Part shown: positions 26,055 to 35,088 of the stretch, one piece after another | Position numbering within the stretch: position 1 is the first letter of the stretch | Layout: every line of letters starts with the position of its first letter | Assembly: GCA_947500445.1 (NCBI GenBank) | Contig: CANMSB010000008.1 | Location: 86,715 to 150,714 of the forward strand | From: an uncultured Flavobacteriaceae bacterium | GTDB taxonomy: Bacteria > Bacteroidota > Bacteroidia > Flavobacteriales > Flavobacteriaceae | Direction of reading: 5' to 3' | DNA length: 64,000 bases | Notes under the pieces: generated by a model | What the model was told of the DNA's origin: nothing | What the model saw: only the letters and a program-made list of their open reading frames with translations | Databases searched by the model: none | Program-made: the position numbers and the translations under genes

Positions 26055-26927
26055 CTAAGAAGCTTTTTCGCTACGGACCGGATTATTTTGAATCAGGTCG
26101 ATGTACAGATTGATTTTTTTCTTCAGTTGGCTCCGATGTACGATAAAGTCAAGAAAGCCATGCTCCAACAAAAATTCTGCAGTTTGGAAATCTTTTGGTA
26201 ATTCCTTTCCGGTAGCCTCTTTTACGACCCTAGGTCCGGCAAAACCGATAAGCGCACCGGGTTCCGATATGGTGATGTCGCCCAACATGGCGTAGGAAGC
26301 GGTGGTACCTCCGGTAGTCGGGTCGGTACAAAGGGAAATATAGGGTATTTTGGCTTCCGCCAATTGCGCCAATTTTGCCGAAGTTTTCGCCAACTGCATC
26401 AATGATATGGCCGCTTCCATCATACGGGCCCCTCCGGACTTCGATATCATTAAAAATGGGATTTTCTTTTTAATGGAATGGTCTATCGCCCGGGCAATTT
26501 TCTCCCCTACGACACTCCCCATAGAACCGCCGATAAAAGAGAAGTCCATACAGGCGACCACTAGGTCTTTTCCCACTGATTTTCCTACCGCCGTCCGAAC
26601 CGCATCGTTCAGGCCCGTTTTCTTTTGGGCCGCTTTCAAACGGTCCGAGTACTTTTTGGTATCCTCGAATTTCAACGGGTCTTTTGAGGTAAGCTTGCCG
26701 TCAAGCTCCTTAAACTTGTTGTCGTCAAAAAGTATTTCGAAATACTCCTTGCTTCCGATCCTTACATGGTAATCGTCTTCCGGACTTACATAAAAGTTTT
26801 TGGCCAATACCTCCGATTCCACGATTTTTCCGGTAGGGGACTTGTACCAAAGTCCCTTAGGGGTGTCTTTCTTTTCCTCGGTGGCCGTTTGTATACCCTT
26901 TTCCTTTCTTTTGAACCATGCTGTCAT
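26055..26927 (-). CDS. accD: Acetyl-CoA carboxylase carboxyltransferase subunit beta
   Basis: 290 aa. With AccA it transfers the carboxyl group from biotin to acetyl-CoA, making malonyl-CoA for fatty acid synthesis. The crotonase-like core is intact ([62 protein letters not shown]). The N-terminal zinc ribbon is lost: where four Cys are expected the protein reads [10 protein letters not shown] and [12 protein letters not shown]. From memory other flavobacterial AccD proteins do the same. It follows fbaA by 34 nt, probably as one transcript. Confidence 0.94.
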   Translation of the reverse strand: MTAWFKRKEKGIQTATEEKKDTPKGLWYKSPTGKIVESEVLAKNFYVSPEDDYHVRIGSKEYFEILFDDNKFKELDGKLTSKDPLKFEDTKKYSDRLKAAQKKTGLNDAVRTAVGKSVGKDLVVACMDFSFIGGSMGSVVGEKIARAIDHSIKKKIPFLMISKSGGARMMEAAISLMQLAKTSAKLAQLAEAKIPYISLCTDPTTGGTTASYAMLGDITISEPGALIGFAGPRVVKEATGKELPKDFQTAEFLLEHGFLDFIVHRSQLKKKINLYIDLIQNNPVRSEKAS

Positions 26928-26961
26928 ACTACGGACGGTTTTAGTGCCTTGTTTAAGGGCG

Positions 26962-28029
26962 TTATAAGGTATTTACATTATTAAGGTCCTCAAAGGCCTT
27001 TTTCAAACGTTCTACAAAGCTTTTTTCACCTTCCCTTAACCAAACGCGGGGATCGTAAAACTTCTTGTTGGGCTCATCGTCGCCTTTTGGGTTACCGATC
27101 TGGGTCTGTAAAAAGGCGTGCTTCTCCTGAACATAGTCCCGGACCCCGGAAAGAAATGCATATTGCAAATCGGTATCGATGTTCATTTTAATAACACCGT
27201 AGCTGATACCTTCCCGTATTTCCTCCACCGTAGATCCCGAACCACCGTGAAAAACAAAATCGATATGGTTGTGTTCCACCCCGTACTTTTCACTGATGTA
27301 TTCTTGGGAATTCTTGAGGATTTTTGGCGTCAACTTTACATTGCCCGGTTTGTAAACCCCATGTACATTTCCAAAAGCGGCGGCAATGGTAAATCTAGGG
27401 CTGACCTTTGAAAGCTCCTCATAGGCATAGGCCACTTCTTCGGGCTGGGTGTATAATTTGCTATCGTCCACATCCGAATTGTCCACACCATCCTCTTCAC
27501 CACCAGTAATACCAAGTTCGATTTCAAGGGTCATGTCCATCTTGGCCATACGCTCCAAATAGCCCTTACATATTTCGATATTTTCTTCCAAAGGTTCTTC
27601 CGAAAGATCGATCATATGGGAACTAAAAAGGGATTTCCCCGTCTCGGCAAAGTGCTTTTCGCTCGCTTCCAACATGCCGTCGATCCAAGGCAATAATTTT
27701 TTAGCACAGTGGTCGGTATGTAGGATGACCGTAGCCCCGTAAGCTTCGGCCAATTGGTGTACATGCTTCGCGCCCGCAACGGCACCCTGTACGGCAGCAC
27801 GCTGCTCTTCATTGGACAAACCTTTCCCCGCATTGAACTGGGCCCCACCGTTCGAAAATTGAATGATGACCGGTGCGTTTAGGCTGGCAGCGGTTTCCAA
27901 AACCCCGTTAATGGTATTGGAACCGATAACGTTTACCGCGGGCAGTGCAAAACCCTTTTCTTTTGCATAGTTGAATATTTGTTGTACTTCGTCACCGGTA
28001 GCGACACCTGCTTTAATGTTGTGGGACAT
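26962..28029 (-). CDS. fbaA: Class II fructose-bisphosphate aldolase
   Basis: 355 aa, the class IIA length. Zinc-dependent cleavage of fructose 1,6-bisphosphate in glycolysis and gluconeogenesis. [12 protein letters not shown] supplies a zinc-ligand His and the catalytic Asp, [17 protein letters not shown] a further metal ligand, and FHGGSGST with NMDTDLQ-type [10 protein letters not shown] the phosphate- and substrate-binding loops. accD follows on the same strand. Confidence 0.96.
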   Translation of the reverse strand: MSHNIKAGVATGDEVQQIFNYAKEKGFALPAVNVIGSNTINGVLETAASLNAPVIIQFSNGGAQFNAGKGLSNEEQRAAVQGAVAGAKHVHQLAEAYGATVILHTDHCAKKLLPWIDGMLEASEKHFAETGKSLFSSHMIDLSEEPLEENIEICKGYLERMAKMDMTLEIELGITGGEEDGVDNSDVDDSKLYTQPEEVAYAYEELSKVSPRFTIAAAFGNVHGVYKPGNVKLTPKILKNSQEYISEKYGVEHNHIDFVFHGGSGSTVEEIREGISYGVIKMNIDTDLQYAFLSGVRDYVQEKHAFLQTQIGNPKGDDEPNKKFYDPRVWLREGEKSFVERLKKAFEDLNNVNTL

Positions 28030-28067
28030 AATATTTTTGTCTGTTAAATTTTTTTATTGGAATGGCA

Positions 28068-28075
28068 CAAAAGTA
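28068..28075 (-). promoter_or_regulatory. -7 element of fbaA-accD promoter
   Basis: TACTTTTG on the minus strand matches TAnnTTTG, 38 nt before the fbaA ATG. Confidence 0.5.
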
Positions 28076-28345
28076 ATAAAATAACTAATAGTGGACGATC
28101 GGTTTTTTTATGGAACTTGATTCCTCTTTTTGTTCGGAACGGCGAAAACTGGCTTTCGTACCGGTCTGTAGTCATTTTTAGGAGGCGCCAGCGGACTACG
28201 GTTGTTAAAAATGGCAAAATAAGGACGTAAATTGTGATTTTCTAAGGCAAACCAAAACGGGTAAACGCCTTCCTTTTGCATTTAGGGAAACCCCGCTGTG
28301 CGAAAACGTTTTGTGCTAGCCGAACAAAGCTGCGATTTAAAAAAA
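28076..28345. other. Intergenic, with a small imperfect inverted repeat
   Basis: Gap between fbaA and tamL. Nested short repeats GTAGTC / GACTAC (28168-28173, 28194-28199) and CATTTTTA / TAAAAATG (28173-28180, 28206-28213) surround a GGCGCC palindrome. They overlap and cannot all pair at once. Otherwise nothing is recognised. Confidence 0.3.
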
Positions 28346-30940
28346 TTAAAAAGGATAATTGATGCCTATTTGAAGTACCGAATTCGCAAAGTTATAATCG
28401 CGGAACCATCGTTTGGATTGCTCTTCTGCGGGATTATAGGTCTTAAACCCAAGATCTACCCTAAATAGGAAATAGGTAAAATCATAACGAAGCCCGAAAC
28501 CGGAACCCAATGCAATGTCGCCCAAAGAACCGATGCCCTTAAACTTGGCGTCGGGGTCTTCCACATTGTCAAATACGTTCCAGATGTTCCCCGCATCGGC
28601 AAAAAGGGCTCCCTTAAAATTACCGGCGACCGGAAAGCGGTATTCCAGATTAAGGGCAATTTTCAGGTTCGCTTCGTTAAAATCATTAATGGCATTCGTT
28701 TTTCCAGGACCCAGACTATAGGGGAACCATCCACGATTGTCGTTGGCCCCACCGGCGAAATAACTACGTACGAAGGGGATGCTGTTGGAGTTTCCGTAAG
28801 GGACCGCGATTCCAAAAAAGGAACGAAAGGCCAGTACGTTCGAACGCCTAAAGTCCCAATACTTCACAAACTCGGTCTCGCCCTTTAGATATTGTGAAAA
28901 GACTACGTCCAACACTTCCCTACTGCCTTCCTCCCCGCCGAAAGGGATAAGCTGCGACAGCCCCGACAACAGATTTCCGGCACTTTCGATCTTGAACCGG
29001 AATTGGTAAAAGTCATTATCCGTCAACGCTTCCCGGTTATTGAGGTTTAGGGTATAGTTACTTGCAAAGATCAGGTTGTCCTCTACCAAGCGCAACCTTC
29101 GTTCTTCAATACGGCCCACATCGGTGCGGTCCTCCGCGCTCAGTCCCACAACTTGATTATTGCGCACGGCCTGAATAAACCCGGCGGTCCCGTCCGGAAT
29201 TTCCAATCTGGGTTCTGTTTGACCTTCCGGGGGGTCGAAAAAATCGCTAAGCGTAGGATCATCCTGGTAGGCATCCGCAATATCGTCCAATTCGGCGTAG
29301 GAACTTCGGTAGAACGAGAAAAATTGATCGGGACGCACGTTGTTTACGAACTGCACGTTCAGTAACTCGATGTTATGGTTGATGCGTTGTGAGGGTTTCC
29401 AACTATATCCTAAAACTGAATTTAGGGTACGTTTGTCCAACCCGATATTTTGCTGAAAACTCGCCCCAACCGATAATCGCGTCCTGGGAAGGGAATAACT
29501 TGGGATGAGGGTATTGGTTTTAATGAACGGAAACCAGATGCGGGGAAAATCCAGACTGAGGTCCGCTCCGTATTCCTGAATATTGAAAAAGCGATTGTCC
29601 TGAATATTGGGATCACTGGAGTTACCAAGGCTCAAACGCGTGGAAAGGCTGAGGTTTTCGGCTCCTTTGAAAAGGTTTCTTGCTTGTAAAGACGGACTCA
29701 CCGCCATACCGATACGTTGAATATTGGAATGCGTCACATCCAAATTGGCCCCAAAAGAATATTTTGGTCGGGCGGCCAAATAAATATTGGATGTCAATTT
29801 TCTTCGCGTGCTGTCGGTATCAAAGGTGATGGTCGGATATTTGAAAACCCCCAAATTGGTAATTTGCCGGTAGGTACGCACCTTGTCGATATCGCGGTAA
29901 AGGCTATCTTTTTCAAAGAACACGGCATCGGTAAGTGCCTTGGGCTTAAAGCGTAGCTTTCCCCTGTAAAATATGGTATATCCGTTATAGCGAATGAATT
30001 CCTGCTGGGTATTGTTATCGTCAAAAAGAAAATCCGTGTAAATGTTGATGTTCTCAAAATGGGTAACCTTGTAGGGCTCCGTGGTAATGGTACCTTCCCC
30101 ACGTTTTCTAAGATCGTCGATGTTCAATATCGCACCCATTTTTTGGTCATTGGCCAAACGGGTAGTATCGCTGATGATATCGAATTTTATGGAGCTCTCT
30201 TGAAAATTGTATACCCCGTTGTTCCGGAATACCTCTGTGAGCCGTTCGCGTTCCCTACCAAATTCATCTACATTAAACTGGCTCCCCTTTTTAATGATCG
30301 CATCGGCAACGTTCAACCGATATAGGGAATCTATGGTGGGAGAGGCTATAATGGCCGCTACCGAATCTACCATAAAAGGTTTGTTGAGCGTTATACGGTA
30401 ATCCACCAAGGCCCGTTGTGATGACGCGACCGTATCTATGGAATAGGATGTGGTGTTGTTCAAATATCCCTGTGCCTTGTAATAGGCATTAAGCCGTTCC
30501 ATGGTAGCCCTTGTCAAGGCGGTATCCAAAATGACCGGTGGCTCCCCAATTTTTTTTAAGGTCTCGCTAAGGCCTTTGACCAAAAAAGATTCCCCCAAAC
30601 GGGACACTTGCTTTTCCGACAGGATTTTGTTCAGACGTTTTTCGCGATTTTCCTTTTTGTGCAACCATGCCTGAAAGGAGGAGTCCGGATTTTGCTTTGC
30701 CAAATTATACAGGTTCAATCGAAGCGGATAGCCCAAAATAGTGCTATTGGGTTCCTGTAAAATGAAGTTTTCAATGGCTTCTTCGCTCACCTTTACGCTA
30801 TCGGCATAAATAACGTTCTTTTTAACGAGCAGTTGATCATCACCGACCAGTTTTAAGCTGTTGCACGAGAGAAAGAGTAGGGTGCATACCCACAAACCAA
30901 GGTGACGAATACTTCTTTTTGCTCGCAACGGCTGCCCCAT
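28346..30940 (-). CDS. TamL, BamA/TamA-family outer-membrane lipoprotein
   Basis: 864 aa. Lipoprotein signal with LLFLSCNSLK (Cys26), then POTRA-like domains (about 35-420; GYLNNTTSYSID, NNGVYNFQESSIKF) and a C-terminal 16-strand barrel with DNRGWFPY as the L6 RG motif, ending in YPF. TamL is the Bacteroidota version of TamA, working with TamB in outer-membrane protein or lipid export. The ATG at 30940 is chosen because a TTG three codons upstream is part of a perfect -7 box. Single gene. Confidence 0.9.
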   Translation of the reverse strand: MGQPLRAKRSIRHLGLWVCTLLFLSCNSLKLVGDDQLLVKKNVIYADSVKVSEEAIENFILQEPNSTILGYPLRLNLYNLAKQNPDSSFQAWLHKKENREKRLNKILSEKQVSRLGESFLVKGLSETLKKIGEPPVILDTALTRATMERLNAYYKAQGYLNNTTSYSIDTVASSQRALVDYRITLNKPFMVDSVAAIIASPTIDSLYRLNVADAIIKKGSQFNVDEFGRERERLTEVFRNNGVYNFQESSIKFDIISDTTRLANDQKMGAILNIDDLRKRGEGTITTEPYKVTHFENINIYTDFLFDDNNTQQEFIRYNGYTIFYRGKLRFKPKALTDAVFFEKDSLYRDIDKVRTYRQITNLGVFKYPTITFDTDSTRRKLTSNIYLAARPKYSFGANLDVTHSNIQRIGMAVSPSLQARNLFKGAENLSLSTRLSLGNSSDPNIQDNRFFNIQEYGADLSLDFPRIWFPFIKTNTLIPSYSLPRTRLSVGASFQQNIGLDKRTLNSVLGYSWKPSQRINHNIELLNVQFVNNVRPDQFFSFYRSSYAELDDIADAYQDDPTLSDFFDPPEGQTEPRLEIPDGTAGFIQAVRNNQVVGLSAEDRTDVGRIEERRLRLVEDNLIFASNYTLNLNNREALTDNDFYQFRFKIESAGNLLSGLSQLIPFGGEEGSREVLDVVFSQYLKGETEFVKYWDFRRSNVLAFRSFFGIAVPYGNSNSIPFVRSYFAGGANDNRGWFPYSLGPGKTNAINDFNEANLKIALNLEYRFPVAGNFKGALFADAGNIWNVFDNVEDPDAKFKGIGSLGDIALGSGFGLRYDFTYFLFRVDLGFKTYNPAEEQSKRWFRDYNFANSVLQIGINYPF

Positions 30941-30946
30941 AGAAAT

Positions 30947-30954
30947 CAAAAATA
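30947..30954 (-). promoter_or_regulatory. -7 element of tamL promoter
   Basis: TATTTTTG, ending 6 nt before the ATG at 30940. The start of transcription would fall at or next to the ATG, predicting a leaderless mRNA. Confidence 0.45.
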
Positions 30955-31112
30955 CATTGAATTCGGTAAAGTCCCCGTGCCAAAATACCCAAATATGGTT
31001 TTGTAGTACGGGAATCTTTATTTTTTACGGGATACCCTTGTGAAAAAAAGGAAATGAAAAAGCAACTTTGGTGTTTTATGGTATAAATTGGTCTAAATTT
31101 TGGGATTCACGT

Positions 31113-31835
31113 ATGGCTACAAAAAATGAGTTGAAATTTGTCAGGAGTCTGCAACAAAAAAAATACCGCAACCAAAACGGAATGTTCGTGGTGGAAGGGG
31201 CCAAAATGGTAAACGAGCTTCTAGCCTCCGATTATGAGGCGGTTTCGGTGTACACGGTGGACGCATCGGCTTTGAACACCACCGATCTATCGGTGTCCTT
31301 GATTACCGAAAGGGAGTTGGGGCAAATGAGCGGTCTGACCCAGCCCAATACCGCTATTGGGGTCTTTCGTATACCTGCTTCCGGCAAGCCCAACGATACC
31401 GATTGGATACTGGCGTTGGACGATGTACGCGATCCGGGAAATTTGGGAACCATTATTCGGCTTTGCGACTGGTTCGGAATACGCCATTTGGTGTGTTCCG
31501 AACATACGGTCGATTGCTACAACCCCAAAGTTTTACAGGCTACCATGGGATCTATTACCAGGGTTACCGTAGGGTATTGTGATTTAGCCTCCTATTTGGG
31601 CGATGCCAATCGACCGATATATGGGGCTTTTATGGAAGGGGAACCGGTTTATGGGCTATCCCTCGAAAAGTCGGGCATTTTGATCATGGGAAACGAGGGA
31701 AAGGGGATATCGGCAGAAATTGAAAACATCGTTTCAAAAAAAGTGAGCATCCCCCGTTATGGGGACAATGGTGCGGAGAGCCTCAATGTTGCCATGGCTA
31801 CCGCCGTTTTCTTACATGAAATAAGGAAGGTATAA
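31113..31835 (+). CDS. TrmH-family (SpoU) RNA 2'-O-methyltransferase
   Basis: 240 aa from MATKNELKFVRSLQQKKYR. The N-terminal substrate-binding domain (FVVEGAKMVNELL) is followed by the SPOUT knot: LDDVRDPGNLGTIIRLCDWFG, LIMGNEGKGISAEI and SIPRYGDNGAESLNVAMATAVFLHEIRK hold motifs 1-3 and the SAM site. It methylates 2'-OH of rRNA or tRNA; the exact target is not predictable. The frame extends 15 codons upstream, but the family N-terminus fits ATG 31113. Convergent with the PorT-like gene across a small inverted repeat. Confidence 0.9.
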   Translation: MATKNELKFVRSLQQKKYRNQNGMFVVEGAKMVNELLASDYEAVSVYTVDASALNTTDLSVSLITERELGQMSGLTQPNTAIGVFRIPASGKPNDTDWILALDDVRDPGNLGTIIRLCDWFGIRHLVCSEHTVDCYNPKVLQATMGSITRVTVGYCDLASYLGDANRPIYGAFMEGEPVYGLSLEKSGILIMGNEGKGISAEIENIVSKKVSIPRYGDNGAESLNVAMATAVFLHEIRKV

Positions 31836-31843
31836 AAAACGTA

Positions 31844-31870
31844 ATACTATTTCAAAGGTAAAAACGGTAT
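31844..31870. repeat. ATACCATTT-family inverted repeat between convergent genes
   Basis: ATACTATTT (31844-31852) and AAACGGTAT (31862-31870) around CAAAGGTAA; 7 of 9 pairs. It overlaps the stop codon of the minus-strand gene, in a spacer between convergent genes where a terminator is expected. Confidence 0.5.
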
Positions 31871-32586
31871 TATTCAAAAGTAAAGTTGATGAACAGCCCC
31901 CTGGTACGCATTGCATCGATGTTGCCCGTCCAAGGACTATTTGGGTCAGCATCGGGAATCAGTTCGTCCGACATGGTGAACACGCCCCTTATGGAAGGCG
32001 TAAATTTGAAATACTCCAAGTAAAAGTCGATACCGAAGCCCAGTTCGTAGTTGTAGTTCCATTTGGTCATTCGAAAGGTACCACTGCTATTATCGTCCAA
32101 ATTGGTTTCATTGCTTCCCAAATTGAGGGATGCCGATGGTCCACCTATTAAAAAAGGTTTCCAATTCCCAAAACGTTTGGTACTTACTTTCAGGAGTAAC
32201 GGAAAATTGATGTAGGTCGATTTTACTTCCCTTAAGATGTTGGCGGGAATACTTTCTTCGGGTGAAAATTTGGTGTAGTTCAAGTTTCGGGCATTGTAAT
32301 GCAACCCGGGTTCAAAACGAAGGTCAAGAAACTCGTTGAGTCGCATTTCGCCGATAAGCCCTACGTTAAAGCCCACCGATTTGTCTACCAATATTTCATC
32401 TTCCATACCGAGATCGGTTTCATAATCGAACTTGAAATCGTATTGGTTGAATCCGAGGAAATACCCGTAATTCAGGAACTTTTTGTCCTTGTTCTCTATA
32501 TTCAGTACCGGATTTTCCTTGAACTGGGCAAAAGCCGTCGTTCCGGAAAAAAATACTAGAAACAACAGTAAAAAAGTAATCCTCAT
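31870..32586 (-). CDS. porT: PorT-family outer-membrane protein
   Basis: 238 aa. Signal peptide MRITFLLLFLVFFSGTTAFAQ, then an eight-strand barrel-type pattern (GYFLGFNQYDFKFDYE, LRFEPGLHYNARNLNYT, STYINFPLLLKVST, NYNYELGFGIDFYLEYFKF) ending in INFTFE. The placement right after ubiE (4-nt gap) is typical of PorT, a protein needed for type IX secretion and gliding in Bacteroidota. The frame extends upstream to 32625 inside ubiE; the signal peptide sets the start at 32586. Confidence 0.85.
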   Translation of the reverse strand: MRITFLLLFLVFFSGTTAFAQFKENPVLNIENKDKKFLNYGYFLGFNQYDFKFDYETDLGMEDEILVDKSVGFNVGLIGEMRLNEFLDLRFEPGLHYNARNLNYTKFSPEESIPANILREVKSTYINFPLLLKVSTKRFGNWKPFLIGGPSASLNLGSNETNLDDNSSGTFRMTKWNYNYELGFGIDFYLEYFKFTPSIRGVFTMSDELIPDADPNSPWTGNIDAMRTRGLFINFTFE

Positions 32587-32590
32587 AGGT

Positions 32591-33319
32591 TTATTTTGTG
32601 GCAACATAAATGGATGCGACCCCAAAGGTCTGGGGTCTGTTCTCTACCTCTATAAACCCGATTTTACGCAAAATATTGTTGAAGGCTTCCCCATGGGGGA
32701 AAACTGCAGCCGATTCGCTCAGGTAGGTGTATGCCGAACGGTCTTTGGAAAACAAACGGCCAATGACCGGGAGAATGAATTTGGTGTACAACCGATACCC
32801 TTGTTTGTAAGGGAATTTGGTAGGAACCGAGGTTTCGAGAATCACTAGGGTCCCGTTTTTATCGAGTACGCGATAAATCTCTGCCAACCCTTTTTCCAAG
32901 GTCTCAAAATTCCGTACCCCAAAGGCCACCGTTACGGCATCGAAACTGTGATCGTCGTAGGCCAGTTTTTCGCTGTCGCCCACGACCATTTTAATGGTAT
33001 CGCCCATTTTTTTATCCAATACCTTTTTCTTGCCTACTTCGAGCATTCCTGGCGAAATATCGAGTCCTACGATCTGTTCCGCACCCGTTTCCATAAGGTT
33101 GATGGCAAGGTCACCGGTTCCGGTAGCGATGTCCAGTACATTCTTAGGGGCTTTTTTCTTTAGAATATTGACCACCCTTTTACGCCATTTGATATCGATA
33201 CCGAAGGAAATTATCCGATTAAGGCCATCATAATTTTTGCTGATGGTGTCGAACATTTTAGTGACCTGGGCCTTTTTTCCCAATTGGGAATCGTCGTAGG
33301 GTGTGACTTTTTTCGACAT
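32591..33319 (-). CDS. ubiE: Demethylmenaquinone methyltransferase
   Basis: 242 aa class I SAM methyltransferase making menaquinone from demethylmenaquinone, the final step for the quinone reduced by Na+-NQR in this window. KMFDTISKNYDGLNRIISFGIDIKWRK is the family N-terminal signature; VLDIATGTGDLAINLM binds SAM, and AVTVAFGVRNFETLEKGLAEIYRVLDKNG follows. The frame runs 62 codons further upstream, but TATCTTTG at 33336-33343 is a -7 box just before ATG 33319. Also called menG. Confidence 0.93.
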   Translation of the reverse strand: MSKKVTPYDDSQLGKKAQVTKMFDTISKNYDGLNRIISFGIDIKWRKRVVNILKKKAPKNVLDIATGTGDLAINLMETGAEQIVGLDISPGMLEVGKKKVLDKKMGDTIKMVVGDSEKLAYDDHSFDAVTVAFGVRNFETLEKGLAEIYRVLDKNGTLVILETSVPTKFPYKQGYRLYTKFILPVIGRLFSKDRSAYTYLSESAAVFPHGEAFNNILRKIGFIEVENRPQTFGVASIYVATK

Positions 33320-33335
33320 GCGAACAATTTTTTTG

Positions 33336-33343
33336 CAAAGATA
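33336..33343 (-). promoter_or_regulatory. -7 element of ubiE-porT promoter
   Basis: TATCTTTG, exact TAnnTTTG match, 16 nt before the ubiE ATG. Confidence 0.55.
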
Positions 33344-33582
33344 CGACTTCGCAATGGGAACGTGTACCAAGTTGTTGTTCGAGATTGGCAATGAACGATT
33401 ATGTGCGGTAACGAAACTGTTCTTTGGTGGTGTAACCCATTTCAAGCAAGCCAAAACCATCGAAATTTTGATAGGAAATTTAAAAGTTACCGTTGAAAGG
33501 TCCACTCAAGAGATTTTCTTACCGCATAAACTCGTATCGGGTGCAATAAAGCGGTCCGGAATGTGTTTTTAATACAGGTTCT
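33344..33582. other. Divergent intergenic region ubiE / trkA
   Basis: The 419-nt gap holds the two promoters annotated next to it. The open frames in between lack any recognisable feature and I do not regard them as genes. Confidence 0.35.
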
Positions 33583-33614
33583 TTTGATGCCGACCCAATT
33601 AATGCGTAATTTTG
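33583..33614 (+). promoter_or_regulatory. Promoter of trkA-trkH, full consensus
   Basis: TTTG (33583-33586), 20 nt, TAATTTTG (33607-33614): both halves of the Bacteroidota consensus at normal spacing. The leader to the trkA ATG would be about 118 nt. Confidence 0.65.
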
Positions 33615-33738
33615 TACTGCACGAAAAGCAAATCTTATCTTTCCGTGGATTGCAATATGACCGAATCGGTTGATCGAGCATTTCTTTCTTATCGGCGAAC
33701 AAAAAATACGCCTAAGTTTATACCATGTACTTAATCGG

Positions 33739-35088
33739 ATGAAAATTATAATTGCTGGAGCAGGTGAAGTCGGCTTTCATTTGGCAAAACTACTCTCCTA
33801 TGAATCTCAGGATATTACGTTGATCGACACGGACAAGACCGGGTTGGCCTATGCCGATAGTCATTTGGACATTCGGGTATTGCGCGGCGACGCCACCTCT
33901 ATATCGGTGTTAAAGGATGCCAGGGTAGCCAGTTCCGAACTGGTTATCGGGGTCACTTCCTCCGAAACCACCAATATTACCCTTTGCATGTTGGCCAAAC
34001 AGCTCGGATGCCAGCGAACCATTGCGCGTATCTCCAACACGGAATTCGTGGACAACAAAGAGTTGGTGAAATTTCACGAATTGGGGATCGATGAACTGAT
34101 CTCTCCCGAGGAGCTTGCCGCTACGGAAATTCAAATGTTGTTGAACAAGTCGGCCTTTAACGATACCTATGAGTTTGAGGACGGTACCTTGATCATGGTC
34201 GGGGTTTCTTTGCCCAAGACCGCTCCGTTCGTAGGTAAAATGGTGAAAGAAGCGGCTACTATTTTTCCAGAGCTGCATTTCATGCCCATTGCGTTGCAGC
34301 GTACCGGAACACAGTTTACGGTAATCCCTAGGGGCGATACCGTTTTTAAGGAAGGAGACCAAGTGTACTTTATAACGGTAAAAGAGGGTGTGGATGAACT
34401 CTACAAACTTACCGGAAAAAAGAAACAGGATATTAAAAATGTGATGATTTTGGGGGGGAGCCAAGTCGGTTTTAAGGCCGCCCGCGACCTCTGCGCCAAA
34501 AAATTCAACGTAAAACTCATTGAACAGGATAAGGAAAAGGCCTTTGACCTTGCCGACGATCTTCCGAACGCCCTGGTCATTAATGGCGATGGTAGAAACG
34601 TTGAACTTTTGGAAGAGGAAAGTCTCGAATCCATGGATGCCTTTATCGCCGTTACCGGAAACTCGGAGACCAACATCATGTCCTGTTTGGTGGCAAAGTC
34701 GAAACACATTAAAAAAACCATCGCATTGGTCGAGAACATGGATTATTTTCAGCTCTCCCAATCCATAGGGATCGATACGTTGATCAATAAAAAGCTATTG
34801 GCGGCCAATAACATTTTTCGTCACATCAGAAGGGGCGAAGTAGTTGCTTTGATGCGTTTGAACAACCTTAACGCCGAAATATTGGAATTTGTGGTGAAAT
34901 CCGATTCCAGGGTTACCGGCAATATTATACGGGAGCTCGATTTTCCGAAATCGGCCACTATCGGGGGCGTGGTACGGGAAGGTAAAGGGTACATACCGCT
35001 GGGAGGTTTTGAAATTCGGGAGGGCGATAGGGTAGTGGTCTGCTGCTTGCCCGAGGTAATACCGGTTATCGAACGATTGTTTTTATAG
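33739..35088 (+). CDS. trkA: Trk system potassium transporter, regulatory subunit TrkA
   Basis: 449 aa with two RCK units. The first starts MKIIIAGAGEVGFHLAKLL (Rossmann GxGxxG), the second near residue 230 with NVMILGGSQVGFKAARDL; each is followed by an RCK_C-type segment (GTLIMVGVSLPKTAPFVGKMVKEA; LNAEILEFVVKSDSRVTGNIIREL). It binds nucleotides on the cytoplasmic face and gates TrkH, which starts directly after the stop codon. The frame is open to 33670, but the Rossmann motif sets ATG 33739. Confidence 0.95.
   Translation: MKIIIAGAGEVGFHLAKLLSYESQDITLIDTDKTGLAYADSHLDIRVLRGDATSISVLKDARVASSELVIGVTSSETTNITLCMLAKQLGCQRTIARISNTEFVDNKELVKFHELGIDELISPEELAATEIQMLLNKSAFNDTYEFEDGTLIMVGVSLPKTAPFVGKMVKEAATIFPELHFMPIALQRTGTQFTVIPRGDTVFKEGDQVYFITVKEGVDELYKLTGKKKQDIKNVMILGGSQVGFKAARDLCAKKFNVKLIEQDKEKAFDLADDLPNALVINGDGRNVELLEEESLESMDAFIAVTGNSETNIMSCLVAKSKHIKKTIALVENMDYFQLSQSIGIDTLINKKLLAANNIFRHIRRGEVVALMRLNNLNAEILEFVVKSDSRVTGNIIRELDFPKSATIGGVVREGKGYIPLGGFEIREGDRVVVCCLPEVIPVIERLFL

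Noticed and set aside
28076..28345. Possible structured RNA or riboswitch before fbaA
   Set aside because: The short inverted repeats overlap and cannot pair at once; no known riboswitch consensus is visible.
33910..34761. 283-codon minus-strand open frame inside trkA
   Set aside because: Antisense to an intact Rossmann protein, with no recognisable domain.
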